Made by a program: the position numbers and the translations under genes. From the NCBI GenBank assembly GCA_965218555.1, contig OZ244625.1, positions 5,208,001 through 5,272,000 on the forward strand: a stretch of DNA of 64,000 nucleotides, given 5' to 3'. The notes under the pieces are model-generated. The model was given only the letters and a program-made list of their open reading frames with translations, was not told where the DNA came from and made no database searches. This stretch comes from JAPPLB01 sp965218555. Lineage in GTDB: Bacteria > Acidobacteriota > Terriglobia > Bryobacterales > UBA6623. How positions within the stretch are numbered: position 1 is the stretch's first letter; every line of letters starts with the position of its first letter. Of this stretch, positions 8,742-18,149 are shown piece by piece.

Positions 8742-10427
8742 CTAGACGGTTTCCGCCACGCCCGCAACATCGACCATATTGATCGGCGGGACATGGACGT
8801 GCGTGATCGAGGGCGGACGCCCGACATGCGAATGCGCCATCTCGATGGCTTCTTCCATGGATGAGGCGCAATCCCAGCCCATCACGTGAGCGGCCTTCTC
8901 GTCCTCGGCTCCGACGACGATCACTTTGCCGCAATGAGCCCGGCCGTTCTCTCCCCAGTACCACATGTAGAAGGGGTGAACGCCGTGATAGGCATATCCG
9001 TGGCGGTACATCTCGATGTATTCCGGGTTATGCGCGAACTCCGCCTCGTACTTTTGCTGCAGCTCGAATGAGTTGTTCGTCTCCGGCATGATGCGATGGA
9101 AGAACTCGATGTAGGACGGATGGCGCCGCGGATCGAACTCGTCATACAGCGGGTGAGTCAGGATCATTACGCCGTTCTTCTTCAGCACCGGCATGCCGCG
9201 GTACATGTTGAAAAAATATCCGAGCGCGAGCACCTGAACGAGCAGCGGGTTCAGGATCGAATTGACGTTGTAGGGCGAGATAAACGGGATGCCGAAAATG
9301 GCGACATCGCTCTGTCCCTCGACAGGCACCGAGTACTGCTCATAGCAGTAAGCCAGCGTCTTCTCGTGCGTCGGCAGCGTCGCACCGGCGTGAACGGCCG
9401 TCACCGCGTAGGAAGCCGGCACCGCAAACAGGATCTTCCGCTTCGTCTTGCGCGGCAGCGCCCGCAGGGCCGACTGCGCGACCCGGAAGCACGCCTTGTC
9501 AACAGCGTTCCATCTATCCTCGTTCTTCACAAAAAAACCCATCGCGGGGTTGAACATCGCGTTGTTGACGGCGGTTTCAATGTGAAAGACCTTCAGGTGA
9601 TCGTTGATGATCTTGGCCATCCGGTCGCAGGAATGCGTCAGCGCCGAGTGATTGTGGTCGAAGTAGGAATCGCATTTGAGAATCGTCTGCGGCGTGTGAT
9701 GAGCACGCAGGGACGGATAATCGCAGAGCCCCACAGCGGTCGACTTGCTACCGCCGTCCATCGAGACGAGGTTGATGTTGACATAGATCAGCAGATCCGA
9801 TTCCGCGGCCCGCCGGTTGATGCGGACACGCTCGCCCAACTCCGTGCGCCCCAGCTCGACCATGCCGTCGGGCGCCTCGCCATCGTGGTTGTAAAGCCGA
9901 TCCGGCGCGTAGGCGTCATAGATGAGGTCGCCGACGGCGTGACGCAACTCAAACTCCTCCATCCGCCGATGGAACGAAGTCGCCACGATGATGTGAACGT
10001 CGCTAATCCCCTTCTCGGCGAGCAAGTCCAAGACGATCGTCAGCACCGACTCGCGAATGTCGGGCCGCGGCATCTTCGGCAACGGCAGAGAGATGTCATC
10101 GATCGCGATGGTGATTTTCATCCCCGGACGCAGCAACGCCTCGAGGGGCTCCATCTCCTCCGGGTTCTTCAGCGCGTAGCGGATGCCTTCGTCCCGGTCG
10201 GGGATTCCAGGGATTGTCGGCTTGGGATAGACTACGCGCGTTCCCGCAGGCAGCTTCACGTCGAGCAGGTCTTCGCCGTGCCACAACAGCCGCTTGGCGG
10301 AGTTCGCTTCGAGGTGAACGACGCAACCTTGCGACGAGACCAGCGCGTTGCGGCCAACAGCGTTAGGCGTCGGGTCTCCGAATGCGAACTCGCGCTGAAG
10401 GCGGATCTCCTCAACTTGGGTCGCCAT
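8742..10427 (-). CDS. LarA-like protein (lactate racemase domain, DUF2088)
   Basis: 561 aa, about 130 longer than classical LarA. The N-terminal domain carries a histidine in the TSFHRRM block (H153), matching the catalytic His region of LarA. A GGSKS block at residues 225-229 contains Lys228, equivalent to the lysine that binds the nickel-pincer nucleotide in LarA. No larB, larC or larE is nearby, so cofactor supply would have to come from elsewhere. The gene overlaps the HAD phosphatase gene by 17 nt and is followed 6 nt later by the SDR gene. A role in racemising or oxidising a 2-hydroxy acid or sugar lipid is inference only. Confidence 0.82.
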   Translation of the reverse strand: MATQVEEIRLQREFAFGDPTPNAVGRNALVSSQGCVVHLEANSAKRLLWHGEDLLDVKLPAGTRVVYPKPTIPGIPDRDEGIRYALKNPEEMEPLEALLRPGMKITIAIDDISLPLPKMPRPDIRESVLTIVLDLLAEKGISDVHIIVATSFHRRMEEFELRHAVGDLIYDAYAPDRLYNHDGEAPDGMVELGRTELGERVRINRRAAESDLLIYVNINLVSMDGGSKSTAVGLCDYPSLRAHHTPQTILKCDSYFDHNHSALTHSCDRMAKIINDHLKVFHIETAVNNAMFNPAMGFFVKNEDRWNAVDKACFRVAQSALRALPRKTKRKILFAVPASYAVTAVHAGATLPTHEKTLAYCYEQYSVPVEGQSDVAIFGIPFISPYNVNSILNPLLVQVLALGYFFNMYRGMPVLKKNGVMILTHPLYDEFDPRRHPSYIEFFHRIMPETNNSFELQQKYEAEFAHNPEYIEMYRHGYAYHGVHPFYMWYWGENGRAHCGKVIVVGAEDEKAAHVMGWDCASSMEEAIEMAHSHVGRPPSITHVHVPPINMVDVAGVAETV

Positions 10428-11124
10428 GATCGGTTCTCCGTGGTGTGGGTGCGCTTAGCAAATCGAGGATGGGCCAGCCTCGCTCCCGGGCGGCGCGGCG
10501 CAATCCGCGATCCGGATTCACGGCGGCGGGTTGGCCCACGCATGCAAGCATCGGCAAGTCCGAAAGGCTGTCGGAGTAGGCCTTGGAGCGGGCTGCGTCC
10601 ACATTATACTCGCGGCAGAACCGCTTGATCGCCCGCGGTTTTTCCTCCTCCGCCAACAAGGGCGGCACGATGTCCCCGGTCGCAACGCCGTCCTGATATT
10701 CGAGACGGTTGCATATCAGGTGATCAAATCCAAAGTACCGAACAGCGGGCGCAATGGCAAAATCCAAGCCGCCGCTCACCAACACGAGACGGTACCCGGC
10801 CTCTCGCTCCGCTTTCACAAGCGACGCCGCCGCGGGAAAGACCTTCGGCAGAATGTCACTTGCAAACAGATCTTCCCCGAGTGAAAAAAGCCATTGTTTC
10901 GATAGACTTCGGTACTGTCGGTAAAAGACTTCGTTAAAGAGACGACGGGAGAACATGTCAAGCCCGATCCACAGCGGAACCGTCGCCAGCAGCTTGCCGT
11001 ACCGCCACCAGGCCTTTGCCCGGTTCGGGTGGCGCTTCGCGAAGAAGGCGTACCGCGTCACCACGTTGCTCGACACAAGCGTCCCGTCAAAATCAAAGAA
11101 CGCCGCTTTGGAAACCGTATCCAT
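10411..11124 (-). CDS. HAD-IB family phosphatase
   Basis: 237 aa from the ATG at 11124, which places the catalytic FFDFDGTL motif (Asp11 nucleophile, Asp13) near the N-terminus as usual. Later HAD motifs are visible: VLVSGG (motif II), and KAYSDSLSDLPML for motifs III-IV. HAD-IB members include phosphoserine phosphatases and lysophosphatidate or phosphatidylglycerophosphate-type phosphatases; beside plsY and the acyl ligase a lipid phosphate substrate is likely. Its 3' end overlaps the LarA-like gene by 17 nt. Confidence 0.86.
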   Translation of the reverse strand: MDTVSKAAFFDFDGTLVSSNVVTRYAFFAKRHPNRAKAWWRYGKLLATVPLWIGLDMFSRRLFNEVFYRQYRSLSKQWLFSLGEDLFASDILPKVFPAAASLVKAEREAGYRLVLVSGGLDFAIAPAVRYFGFDHLICNRLEYQDGVATGDIVPPLLAEEEKPRAIKRFCREYNVDAARSKAYSDSLSDLPMLACVGQPAAVNPDRGLRRAARERGWPILDLLSAPTPRRTDHGDPS

Positions 11125-11165
11125 CGAGCAACCTGTGCGCAAGACCTCCACGCCGAGATCGTCTC

Positions 11166-12131
11166 CTAGTAAAACACGCAGCGGCAGCGATGGCGGGGCT
11201 GAGCCTTGTACGCAGCCCCCTGCCCGCGGTTCCAAAGGCGGTAATCCAGCTCCATCGAAGTCATGCTCCCCCCTCTGCGCGTTACTTCCTCACGAATACG
11301 CTCTACGGCCGCCACCGCGCAGGCGCGAATCTCGATCTCTTCGGGACTTCCCGCTGCAATCAGTTCCTGCCTGTCAATACGATCACGCAAGTGAGCGTCG
11401 TATTCGATAAGGCCGTCCACTCTAAGGACGTGCGGCACCAGATTGTCAGCAAAGATCGTAAGTCGATCCAGATCTTCGAACCGTCCGGGGCCTTCGCCAC
11501 CAAAAGCCAGCGCGAGGTCCGCGGCGGTAAGCTGAGCACGCTTGTAGAAGGGAACCTCAAGGTTGCCGTATGGCTGCACATCGCGATAGAACGGCATCGT
11601 CACCAGCATTTGGACCAACTTCTCAGCCGACTGCTCTGCTGATTCCACGAGCCGCATAAAACTCCCCTTGAAGCGCTCTGTCAGCAAATGTCCCAGATCG
11701 TTCAGCGCCGAGGCGAACAGGGCCATCAACTCGAACACCGTTTCGTTTTTTCGCTCCTGTCCGAAGATCGAGCCGCAACTCTCAGCCGACAGTTCGGACA
11801 GTTGGTCGGGCGACAACGGCCCGTGCTCGGAGTAATAGTCGTTCAACGACGAGGCAACGGTGAAGTAGCCGGATAAACCGCAGCGCTTCCGCAAACGAGG
11901 AAAATACCCGGACCCGAAGTTCACGGCGTCGAGCGTCAGGATGAACGCCACGGTGGCCGGCCCGTGCCCGACACAGTGGTGCGCGGGGTCAAGTTCGGCA
12001 GGCACTGCTTCTTGCATCAGCAAGGAACCCGCGTAGTCTGGAATCCTCTCTTCACGAATCCGAACGAACCGCGCCTGCTCCGCAACCTGCGCGCACCGCT
12101 CCGGGATCTGATGCAAAAGTGATTCGCCCAC
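11166..12131 (-). CDS. Queuosine salvage protein (Qng1/DUF2419, queuosine 5'-phosphate N-glycosylase family)
   Basis: 321 aa if it starts at the GTG at 12131, 2 nt after the plsY stop; no clear Shine-Dalgarno is visible, which fits coupled translation. Family blocks are ERIPDYAG, the ILTLDAVNFGSG core (two acidic positions around the base-binding pocket), YRDV, and the C-terminal MELDYRLWNRGQGAAY...HRCRCVFY end. Members hydrolyse queuosine 5'-phosphate to free the queuine base. Its place inside a lipid gene array is unexpected, and it may be a passenger. Confidence 0.82.
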   Translation of the reverse strand: MGESLLHQIPERCAQVAEQARFVRIREERIPDYAGSLLMQEAVPAELDPAHHCVGHGPATVAFILTLDAVNFGSGYFPRLRKRCGLSGYFTVASSLNDYYSEHGPLSPDQLSELSAESCGSIFGQERKNETVFELMALFASALNDLGHLLTERFKGSFMRLVESAEQSAEKLVQMLVTMPFYRDVQPYGNLEVPFYKRAQLTAADLALAFGGEGPGRFEDLDRLTIFADNLVPHVLRVDGLIEYDAHLRDRIDRQELIAAGSPEEIEIRACAVAAVERIREEVTRRGGSMTSMELDYRLWNRGQGAAYKAQPRHRCRCVFY

Positions 12132-12133
12132 GA

Positions 12134-12715
12134 CTAGCCGGCAAACAGATTCCGAAAATTCTGCCGGTGCCGCCAAGCCAGGAAAACCGTCATCAGCGCC
12201 GCGTTGCGTACGTCCGGGCCGCCGACCAGCAATGCCATCAAGATCGTAAAGAAAAGCCATGTCGAGATCGACGCGATCATCCCCGCTTCCCGCCACTTGC
12301 GGCGACTCCCCCACAAGCGCACCGCCACGAAAAACACCAGCGCCGCCGCGGCCCATTTCGGGAAAAGCGCCAGCATCACGCCGGCGGACGTGGCAATGCC
12401 CTTCCCTCCGCGGAACTTTAATAAGGGCGAATAACAGTGGCCGAAGATCACCACAAACCCAAACAGCCAGCCCTGGTAGTAGGGGTCTTCAGGTCGCAAG
12501 AAGAGCCATACGGCGAGAAAACCTTTACCAAGATCGCCGATCAGAGTGAGCACGGCGCGCGGCATGTTGACCCGCAGCACGTTGTTGAAGCCCGGATTGC
12601 CCGAACCCACCTTGCGAATGTCGATACCTGTACCCAGCATGGCCAAGATGGCGAACGGGATGGACCCCAGCAGGAAGCATCCCAACAGGCGAAGGAGGGT
12701 TTCGGTGTCAGGCAT
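12134..12715 (-). CDS. plsY: Glycerol-3-phosphate acyltransferase PlsY
   Basis: 193 aa membrane protein with about five helices. All three PlsY motifs are present: GSIPFA near the N-terminus, GSGNPGFNN around residues 37-45, and GHCYSPLLKFRGGKGIATSAG around residues 92-112. PlsY uses acyl-phosphate to acylate glycerol-3-phosphate in the inner membrane. The start lies 3 nt after the ACP-FAAL gene. The location beside a dedicated acyl-activating enzyme suggests a specialised copy; whether another plsY exists in the genome cannot be seen here. Confidence 0.95.
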   Translation of the reverse strand: MPDTETLLRLLGCFLLGSIPFAILAMLGTGIDIRKVGSGNPGFNNVLRVNMPRAVLTLIGDLGKGFLAVWLFLRPEDPYYQGWLFGFVVIFGHCYSPLLKFRGGKGIATSAGVMLALFPKWAAAALVFFVAVRLWGSRRKWREAGMIASISTWLFFTILMALLVGGPDVRNAALMTVFLAWRHRQNFRNLFAG

Positions 12716-12718
12716 GTC

Positions 12719-15505
12719 TTAGTCATCCGTCGGCGCGGGCCGATCGTCATTCATCAATCGCTCAATGGCGTTGCGCAGGGCTTGCCGTGTCTCGGTACAG
12801 CTTGCTCCGTTGAGCCGAAGGGGTCCTCCGATCCGCAGGAAAGCACCTGCCGATGAGGTCCCGCCGATCGCTGATCCGTTGACGTCCCCGGCGTAGACGG
12901 GAATCAGCGGACAGCCGGCCTCCATAACCGCCTCGATCGGTTCCAATCGAAAACGGCTTCGCTGCGGCGTCGAACCCACGGGAGAATCGGCTGCGAACAC
13001 GACCGACGAGCCGCTCGCCAACGCATTTCGAACGCGCAGCCGCAAGCGATCCGCAGTGGAGCCCCGTGTCTCATCGTCCTCGACGACCAACGACTCCAAA
13101 AGGAACGCCGCGTTCCAGGTCAATCCTTCCAGCAAGCGGGCATCGCTGATCTGCACAGCTCCTCGGATGTTCTCCACGAGTGTCAAAAGCTCGGCAGCCG
13201 CCGCTCGATTGGCCGCGAACAAAGACGGCGTCACACCGAGCACCGATCCATCCCGCTCCACGCGCGTATGAATGCCCCCTACCTTGCGAAGGACCTTGGC
13301 CGTGTGGCGCACAATAGCCGAAGATCCGGCCACCGTTGGGGCAAGCCGGGCAATGAAACCGCCGGTCATCGCCACACACGCCGGCAACACCGCGGCTGCT
13401 CGGCCGGTAGCGAGATCGCTGGCTTTCCCAACGGCCCGCTCGATCGCTGCGCCGAAATTCGAGACCCACAAGCGCACCAGTTGAAGCCAAGGCGGGTGCT
13501 TCTTCGGTCGCAACTCCCCTTGCTCGTAGAGACGCTTTGTTTCGTTGCGGCGAATCTTCCCGCTGGATGTCTTTGGAACGGCCTGCGGTGGGACAAGCTC
13601 CACAACGTCCGGCGGCAGCCCGACTTTTGCGTCGACTTCTCGGATCACCTCCAACCGCATTCGACTTCGCTGATCCAAATCACGCGAGCGCGTTTCAGCG
13701 ACTACCACGAGTCGTTCCGTGCCACTCGACGGGTCTGTCAATCCGAAGGCCGCGACGCACCCGCGACGAACGCCTGCGACATCGGCGGCAGCCGCCTCCA
13801 CTTCTTGCGGGATGACGTTGTGGCCGGCCTTGATGATGCAGTCCTTGAGTCGCCCGGTGATGTGAACTTCGCCGTTCGCCCAATAGGCGAGGTCGCCGGA
13901 ATCCATCCACCCGTCGGCGTCGACGACCGCGGCCGTCGCTTCGGGATTGCGAAAATAGCCGCCTGTCTTCGAGGGCCCTCGGAAGATCAACCGCCCTTGC
14001 ACTCGCTCACCGACATCGCGGTTGCTTTCATCGACGATCCGCACTTCGTGTTCCGGTAGCGCACGGCCGTTCGCCACGAAACGCAGAACGTTCGTCTCGT
14101 TGGCCGCTGCCGGAACAGCTCTTCCTTCCTGCTCGAACGCACTGCGGTAAATGCGGTCGATCGCCGGAGGCCGATTGATCGGCGGAAACGTTAGCGCCAC
14201 CGACGATTCCGCCAAGCCGTAACAGGGCACGTAACTCTCGGGCCGGAAACCCCTTGGCGCGAACCGTTCCGCAAAGCGCTCCAAAGTGTCCGGAAGGACG
14301 GGCTCGCCCGCATTGATCGCCACGCGCCAGCGGCTCAGGTCCACGCCGTCCATGGCGTCATCCTTTATCTTGCGCGAGCAAAGCTCGTAAGCAAAATTCG
14401 GGGCGGGACACAGCGCGCCGCCGGAGTCGCTCAACGCCCACAGCCAACGCTCCGGCCGCGAAAGAAACGCCAGAGGCGACATCATCGTGATGGGAAACGC
14501 GAAGAACACGCTGAAAAGCCAAGACCCGATCAGACCCATATCGTGATAGAGCGGCAGCCAACTCACCACGGCGTCATCCGGTCGCGCCTCGACCGCCCAG
14601 CCGATGCATCGCACGTTTGCGAGAACATTGTCGTGGGTGAGCACAACCCCTTTGGGGTCTCCCGTGCTGCCTGACGTGTACTGAATGAAGAAGGTATCCG
14701 CGGGTTTTACCCGGGCGCGGGGGGCGCCGGCCGCCCGTGCCCGCAGAGCGTCCGCCGTCGTAACCTCTTGCAGACTCGGAACACCGAGCTGCATCACTTG
14801 CGACACCGCTCTCACGGCGTCGAACGAGATGAGAAACCGCACCCCCGCGTTGCGCAGAATGAGCGTTTGCCGACGGACATACTCCTCAATCTCGTTGGGC
14901 CGTGCCGGCGGATAGATCGGTACGGCGATGCCACCCGCCAAGGCGATGCCCAGGAACGCATAGAAGAAATCCGGGCATGTCGGCAGCATCACTGCGACGG
15001 CTTCGTTGCGCTTCAGCCCTGACGCAGCCAGTCCGTCCGCGACCTGCTGTGCCCGATCCAGCAGACGTCCGTAGGTGATCTCCTCGATTTGCCCTTCGTC
15101 AAGCAAATGAGTCTGCACCCGGTCCGGATTTCGCTGCGCTTGCTCGCGTAGAACTTCAACGAAATTTTCCGCTTGCGTGAAAGGAGTCGGCGCGTCGCCC
15201 GGCTGGCAGATCGCCGGCCGCTCAGAGTGCCGCGGCTCGTCACTCTCGAAGAGCGATCGGACCCATTCCGCCGGCGTCTCCGCTTTCTGAGCAAGGGTCT
15301 CCGGAACGCGAACACCCAGCCGCTGCTCGGTCCGAACCAGCAGTTCCACGCGCTCCAGACTCCCCAAGCCCAGGTCGCAATCAAACGACGAGTCCGGAGC
15401 CACTCGAGCAGCGGCCTCGTGAGCACCCAACTCCGTGAGCAGTTCCTTGACCAGAGAGAGGGTTTCTTGCTCGACGTGTGAGCGTTCAAGCGTTTCAACA
15501 GGCAT
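12719..15505 (-). CDS. Acyl carrier - fatty acyl-AMP ligase - degenerate acyltransferase fusion
   Basis: 928 aa. An N-terminal acyl carrier domain (about residues 12-88) has LGLGSLERVEL with Ser49 as the likely phosphopantetheine site. A FAAL-type adenylating domain follows (about 110-660) with YTSGSTGDPKG at 276-286, SWLPLYHDMGLIG, YGLAESS and GRLKDCIIKAGHN. The last ~200 residues look like a PlsC-type acyltransferase core (GSSVVFAADSPVGS ... AGCPLIPVYAGD) but the HxxxxD catalytic motif is absent. The protein would load a fatty acid through acyl-AMP onto a carrier domain. The first domain order (carrier before ligase) is unusual. It heads a tightly packed lipid operon. Confidence 0.88.
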   Translation of the reverse strand: MPVETLERSHVEQETLSLVKELLTELGAHEAAARVAPDSSFDCDLGLGSLERVELLVRTEQRLGVRVPETLAQKAETPAEWVRSLFESDEPRHSERPAICQPGDAPTPFTQAENFVEVLREQAQRNPDRVQTHLLDEGQIEEITYGRLLDRAQQVADGLAASGLKRNEAVAVMLPTCPDFFYAFLGIALAGGIAVPIYPPARPNEIEEYVRRQTLILRNAGVRFLISFDAVRAVSQVMQLGVPSLQEVTTADALRARAAGAPRARVKPADTFFIQYTSGSTGDPKGVVLTHDNVLANVRCIGWAVEARPDDAVVSWLPLYHDMGLIGSWLFSVFFAFPITMMSPLAFLSRPERWLWALSDSGGALCPAPNFAYELCSRKIKDDAMDGVDLSRWRVAINAGEPVLPDTLERFAERFAPRGFRPESYVPCYGLAESSVALTFPPINRPPAIDRIYRSAFEQEGRAVPAAANETNVLRFVANGRALPEHEVRIVDESNRDVGERVQGRLIFRGPSKTGGYFRNPEATAAVVDADGWMDSGDLAYWANGEVHITGRLKDCIIKAGHNVIPQEVEAAAADVAGVRRGCVAAFGLTDPSSGTERLVVVAETRSRDLDQRSRMRLEVIREVDAKVGLPPDVVELVPPQAVPKTSSGKIRRNETKRLYEQGELRPKKHPPWLQLVRLWVSNFGAAIERAVGKASDLATGRAAAVLPACVAMTGGFIARLAPTVAGSSAIVRHTAKVLRKVGGIHTRVERDGSVLGVTPSLFAANRAAAAELLTLVENIRGAVQISDARLLEGLTWNAAFLLESLVVEDDETRGSTADRLRLRVRNALASGSSVVFAADSPVGSTPQRSRFRLEPIEAVMEAGCPLIPVYAGDVNGSAIGGTSSAGAFLRIGGPLRLNGASCTETRQALRNAIERLMNDDRPAPTDD

Positions 15506-15618
15506 GATGCGAGGCGGACTTACAGTTTACCGTTGAACTCTACCGGAGGCGCAGCGGCCTAAATCGCACCGGCATCATACGATTCGCGAATCATCGCCGG
15601 TCTCGCCTGTCTCGATTC

Positions 15619-17043
15619 TTGATCCGAGGAATTAAGGAGTACATCGTCCCCAGGATCGTGAATGGTATCACCCCCACCACTGGCGCGGAGGGCGGCTTCC
15701 GACTGCCGGAGGCAACCTGGGGGAGCTCGGACCTACGGGGAGCGGTCAAGCCGCTGCCCGGCCGGATCGACGTTGCGGTGGGAACGCAGTCGAAGACGGC
15801 GCGGCTGACAAAGGCAATACAGTCGGTCGAGCGGTTCGCCTCCCTGCAACAGCCACGCCCGAAAGCGGCAACGCAGATCACACCGGGGGAGCCCGCTGAC
15901 TTCCGCCTGGGACCGGTCGACTCCCCGACGCTCTTTGTCGGCGATCACTCGTTCCGGCTGGAAGTTCCTGAGGATGCCACCCGCATCACCTTCACGCTGT
16001 AATCCGTCGATCCCAACGTAGATGTGGATTTGTTCGTCCGTTTTGGCCAGAACAACACCATTCAGGATGGGGAGCCTGTCTCGGACCACTTCTCCTTGAG
16101 CTTTACGGGCAATGAACGGATCGGCATCACCCGCCGCTCCGATCCGCCGCTTCAAGCCGGAACCTACTTCGTATCGATACTCGTCTTTGATACCGGCGTC
16201 GTCGCCGAGGGCACGATCACGGCGGCCGTGGAGACGGACGCCGCGGACTGTCACCTTGACGTGAACTGCTACCCCGAATGGTCGAGTTCCGCAACAGGAG
16301 TCGCGATGATTGTCTTCGAGACGAGCGAGGGCAGTTTCGCCTGTTCGGGCACGCTGCTGAACAACCGCCGGCAGGACCTCACGCCCTACTTTCTCACCGC
16401 CGCCCACTGCGTGGCTACCGAGGAGGAAGCGCGGAGCGTGACCGCGTTCTGGTCATACCAGACACGAACCTGTAACGGAGACCTGCCGGACTTGCGGAGC
16501 GTGCCGCGGACCGAGGGAGCGCGCCTGCTCTCGACCTTGGGCGGCGCAGGTCATCCCGACGGCGATATGACGCTGCTGCAGCTCGAAGGCGATTTGCCGG
16601 ACGGCATCGTGTTCCAGGGATGGGATGCGGCCCCTCAACCCGTCGGCGCGCAAGTCACCGGCATTCATCATCCCGGGAGCGATGATTGGGGCTTCTTCAA
16701 GCGGATTTCCTTCGGTCAGATCATTCCCGAAGCGGGTTCTGGAACTTCCGACGATGCCTACTTCTTCGTCTCCTATCCAGTGGGACAAGGCTACACGGAG
16801 CCGGGCTCTTCCGGGTCCGCCATCTTCAGCAACTCTGAAACCGTAGTGGGGGCACTGAGCGGCGGAGACATTGTCGGGTATGCCTGCCCTACCGAGCCCG
16901 TTCGTGACTTCATAACACACTTTTCGGTTTTCTATCCCCATATCCGGCCATTCATTGACAGCGACAGCCCGCAGTCTGCCGGCGGCGTTCCTAGCACAAT
17001 AGGCCCTGTCGTGACGCTCATTCTCGCCGCTCGCGATCGTTAG
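15619..17043 (+). pseudogene. Trypsin-like serine protease with PPC domain, interrupted by an in-frame TAA
   Basis: Two same-frame reading segments (15619-16002 and from 16003) are separated only by a TAA at 16000-16002. The stop falls inside a pre-peptidase C-terminal (PPC) domain: ...ATRITFTL | SVDPNVDVDLFVRFG. The continuation holds a complete S1 protease with the triad visible as TAAHC (His), GDMTLLQL (Asp) and GSSGSAIF (Ser). One base change (for example GAA to TAA) explains the break. The 5' end also lacks a signal peptide and a convincing start (TTG 15619 or GTG 15658; an AAGGAG at 15634 is badly spaced). It is a pseudogene unless the stop is an assembly error or is read through. Confidence 0.8.
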
Positions 17044-17104
17044 CGTCTTCGGCCAGGGGATGGGGTCGTGAGCGATGAAGCGGGGTCGCCAGTAGGAGGA
17101 AAAA

Positions 17105-17978
17105 GTGATAGCTTTCGCAAGAGTGGTCACGCTGTTTCTGTTGGCCCTGAGCTGCATGGCGCAAACCCTGCCGCGGCCCGCAGGCCCCTACTTCGAGCCC
17201 ATCCTGGATTGGCAATACAAAGCATCCATTGCGCCGCCCGGCATCGTGATCGCCCCCGGCGACGAGATCATTCCCCAGATCGCCAACAGCGGGACTCCGC
17301 AAGAGGGGGGATTCTTCATGATCTTCCAGGCCAGCAACGTCGCGACGACCATGGCGACGTTCCAAGTGAACTTCTTCGACGCGAATGGGGAATCCATGAA
17401 CATGCCACTCGCTGAAAATTCGGATGACATGACCGGCGCACCTGCCAGTGGATTTCAGGGGTCGCTCTCCCCGGGAGGCTACGGGGGCGCAAGTGACGAT
17501 CCCGAACGGCTCTCCCGCGGCCATTGGCTATGCCGTGGTGAAGATGGATCCTGACGAATCGGTTGCGGTCAACGCGACGTTCGTGCAATTAGTGCCGGGC
17601 CGCCCGCCGTTCATGGCCGGCATTCCCCTGTCGAGCGTCCTTCACAAGACTGCATTCATGCCGTACCTGGCAGGGGGCGGGTTCACCCCTTCCCTGGCTT
17701 TGGTGTCGATGGAGGCTCAGGATGTGACACTGATCGCCCGCAGCGGCTCTGACGGGGCCGAACTTTGCAGAGCCACCTTGAACTTCGACGCCGACGAGCA
17801 CAAACCGTTCCTGTTAAGGGACGTCCTTGCCTGTACGTCTATGTCGGAGGGAACGCTTGAGATTCGGGGAGATCCTCTGATGCCTGCCTCGATAGCAGGG
17901 ATTGGCTTTGAAGGGCATGAGGAAGGCGCGTTCGTGACCCAGCCCATCTGGACGAACCTGGAGCGCGTTCTCGAGTAG
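17105..17978 (+). pseudogene. Secreted protein of unknown function, frameshifted
   Basis: It begins with GTG at 17105 behind a strong AGGAGG (17094-17100) and has a signal peptide (residues 3-20, ending in CMAQ). The frame fails at 17483-17487, a run of five G. Removing one G joins the first part to the downstream frame (...GAQVTIPNGSPAAIGYAVV...), which runs to 17978. The restored product is about 290 aa and beta-rich, with no family I recognise. It follows the broken protease by about 60 nt, so the two probably formed an operon. A homopolymer sequencing error cannot be excluded. Confidence 0.7.
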
Positions 17979-17980
17979 CG

Positions 17981-17998
17981 CATCACCTTCTTGTGATG
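17981..17998 (+). terminator. Hairpin directly after the frameshifted secreted gene
   Basis: CATCAC/GTGATG with a 6-nt loop lies 2 nt after the stop codon. There is no T-run, so termination strength is uncertain. Confidence 0.35.
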
Positions 17999-18149
17999 AA
18001 ACATGGCCTCGTCTGGCGATTCCGGCGATGTCGATCAGGGATTTCCGGTCTGATGACGATCAGTTCGGCGCGAAGCGACGCTAGTGGACTGTCTTAGCAC
18101 TCATTCAGACCCGCAGCCACTCTGCCGCGTCGCGGGCGCACTTCTGGCG

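Noticed and set aside
9096..10628. A 510-codon plus-strand frame
   Set aside because: It is antisense to the LarA-like gene and has the biased composition of a shadow frame.
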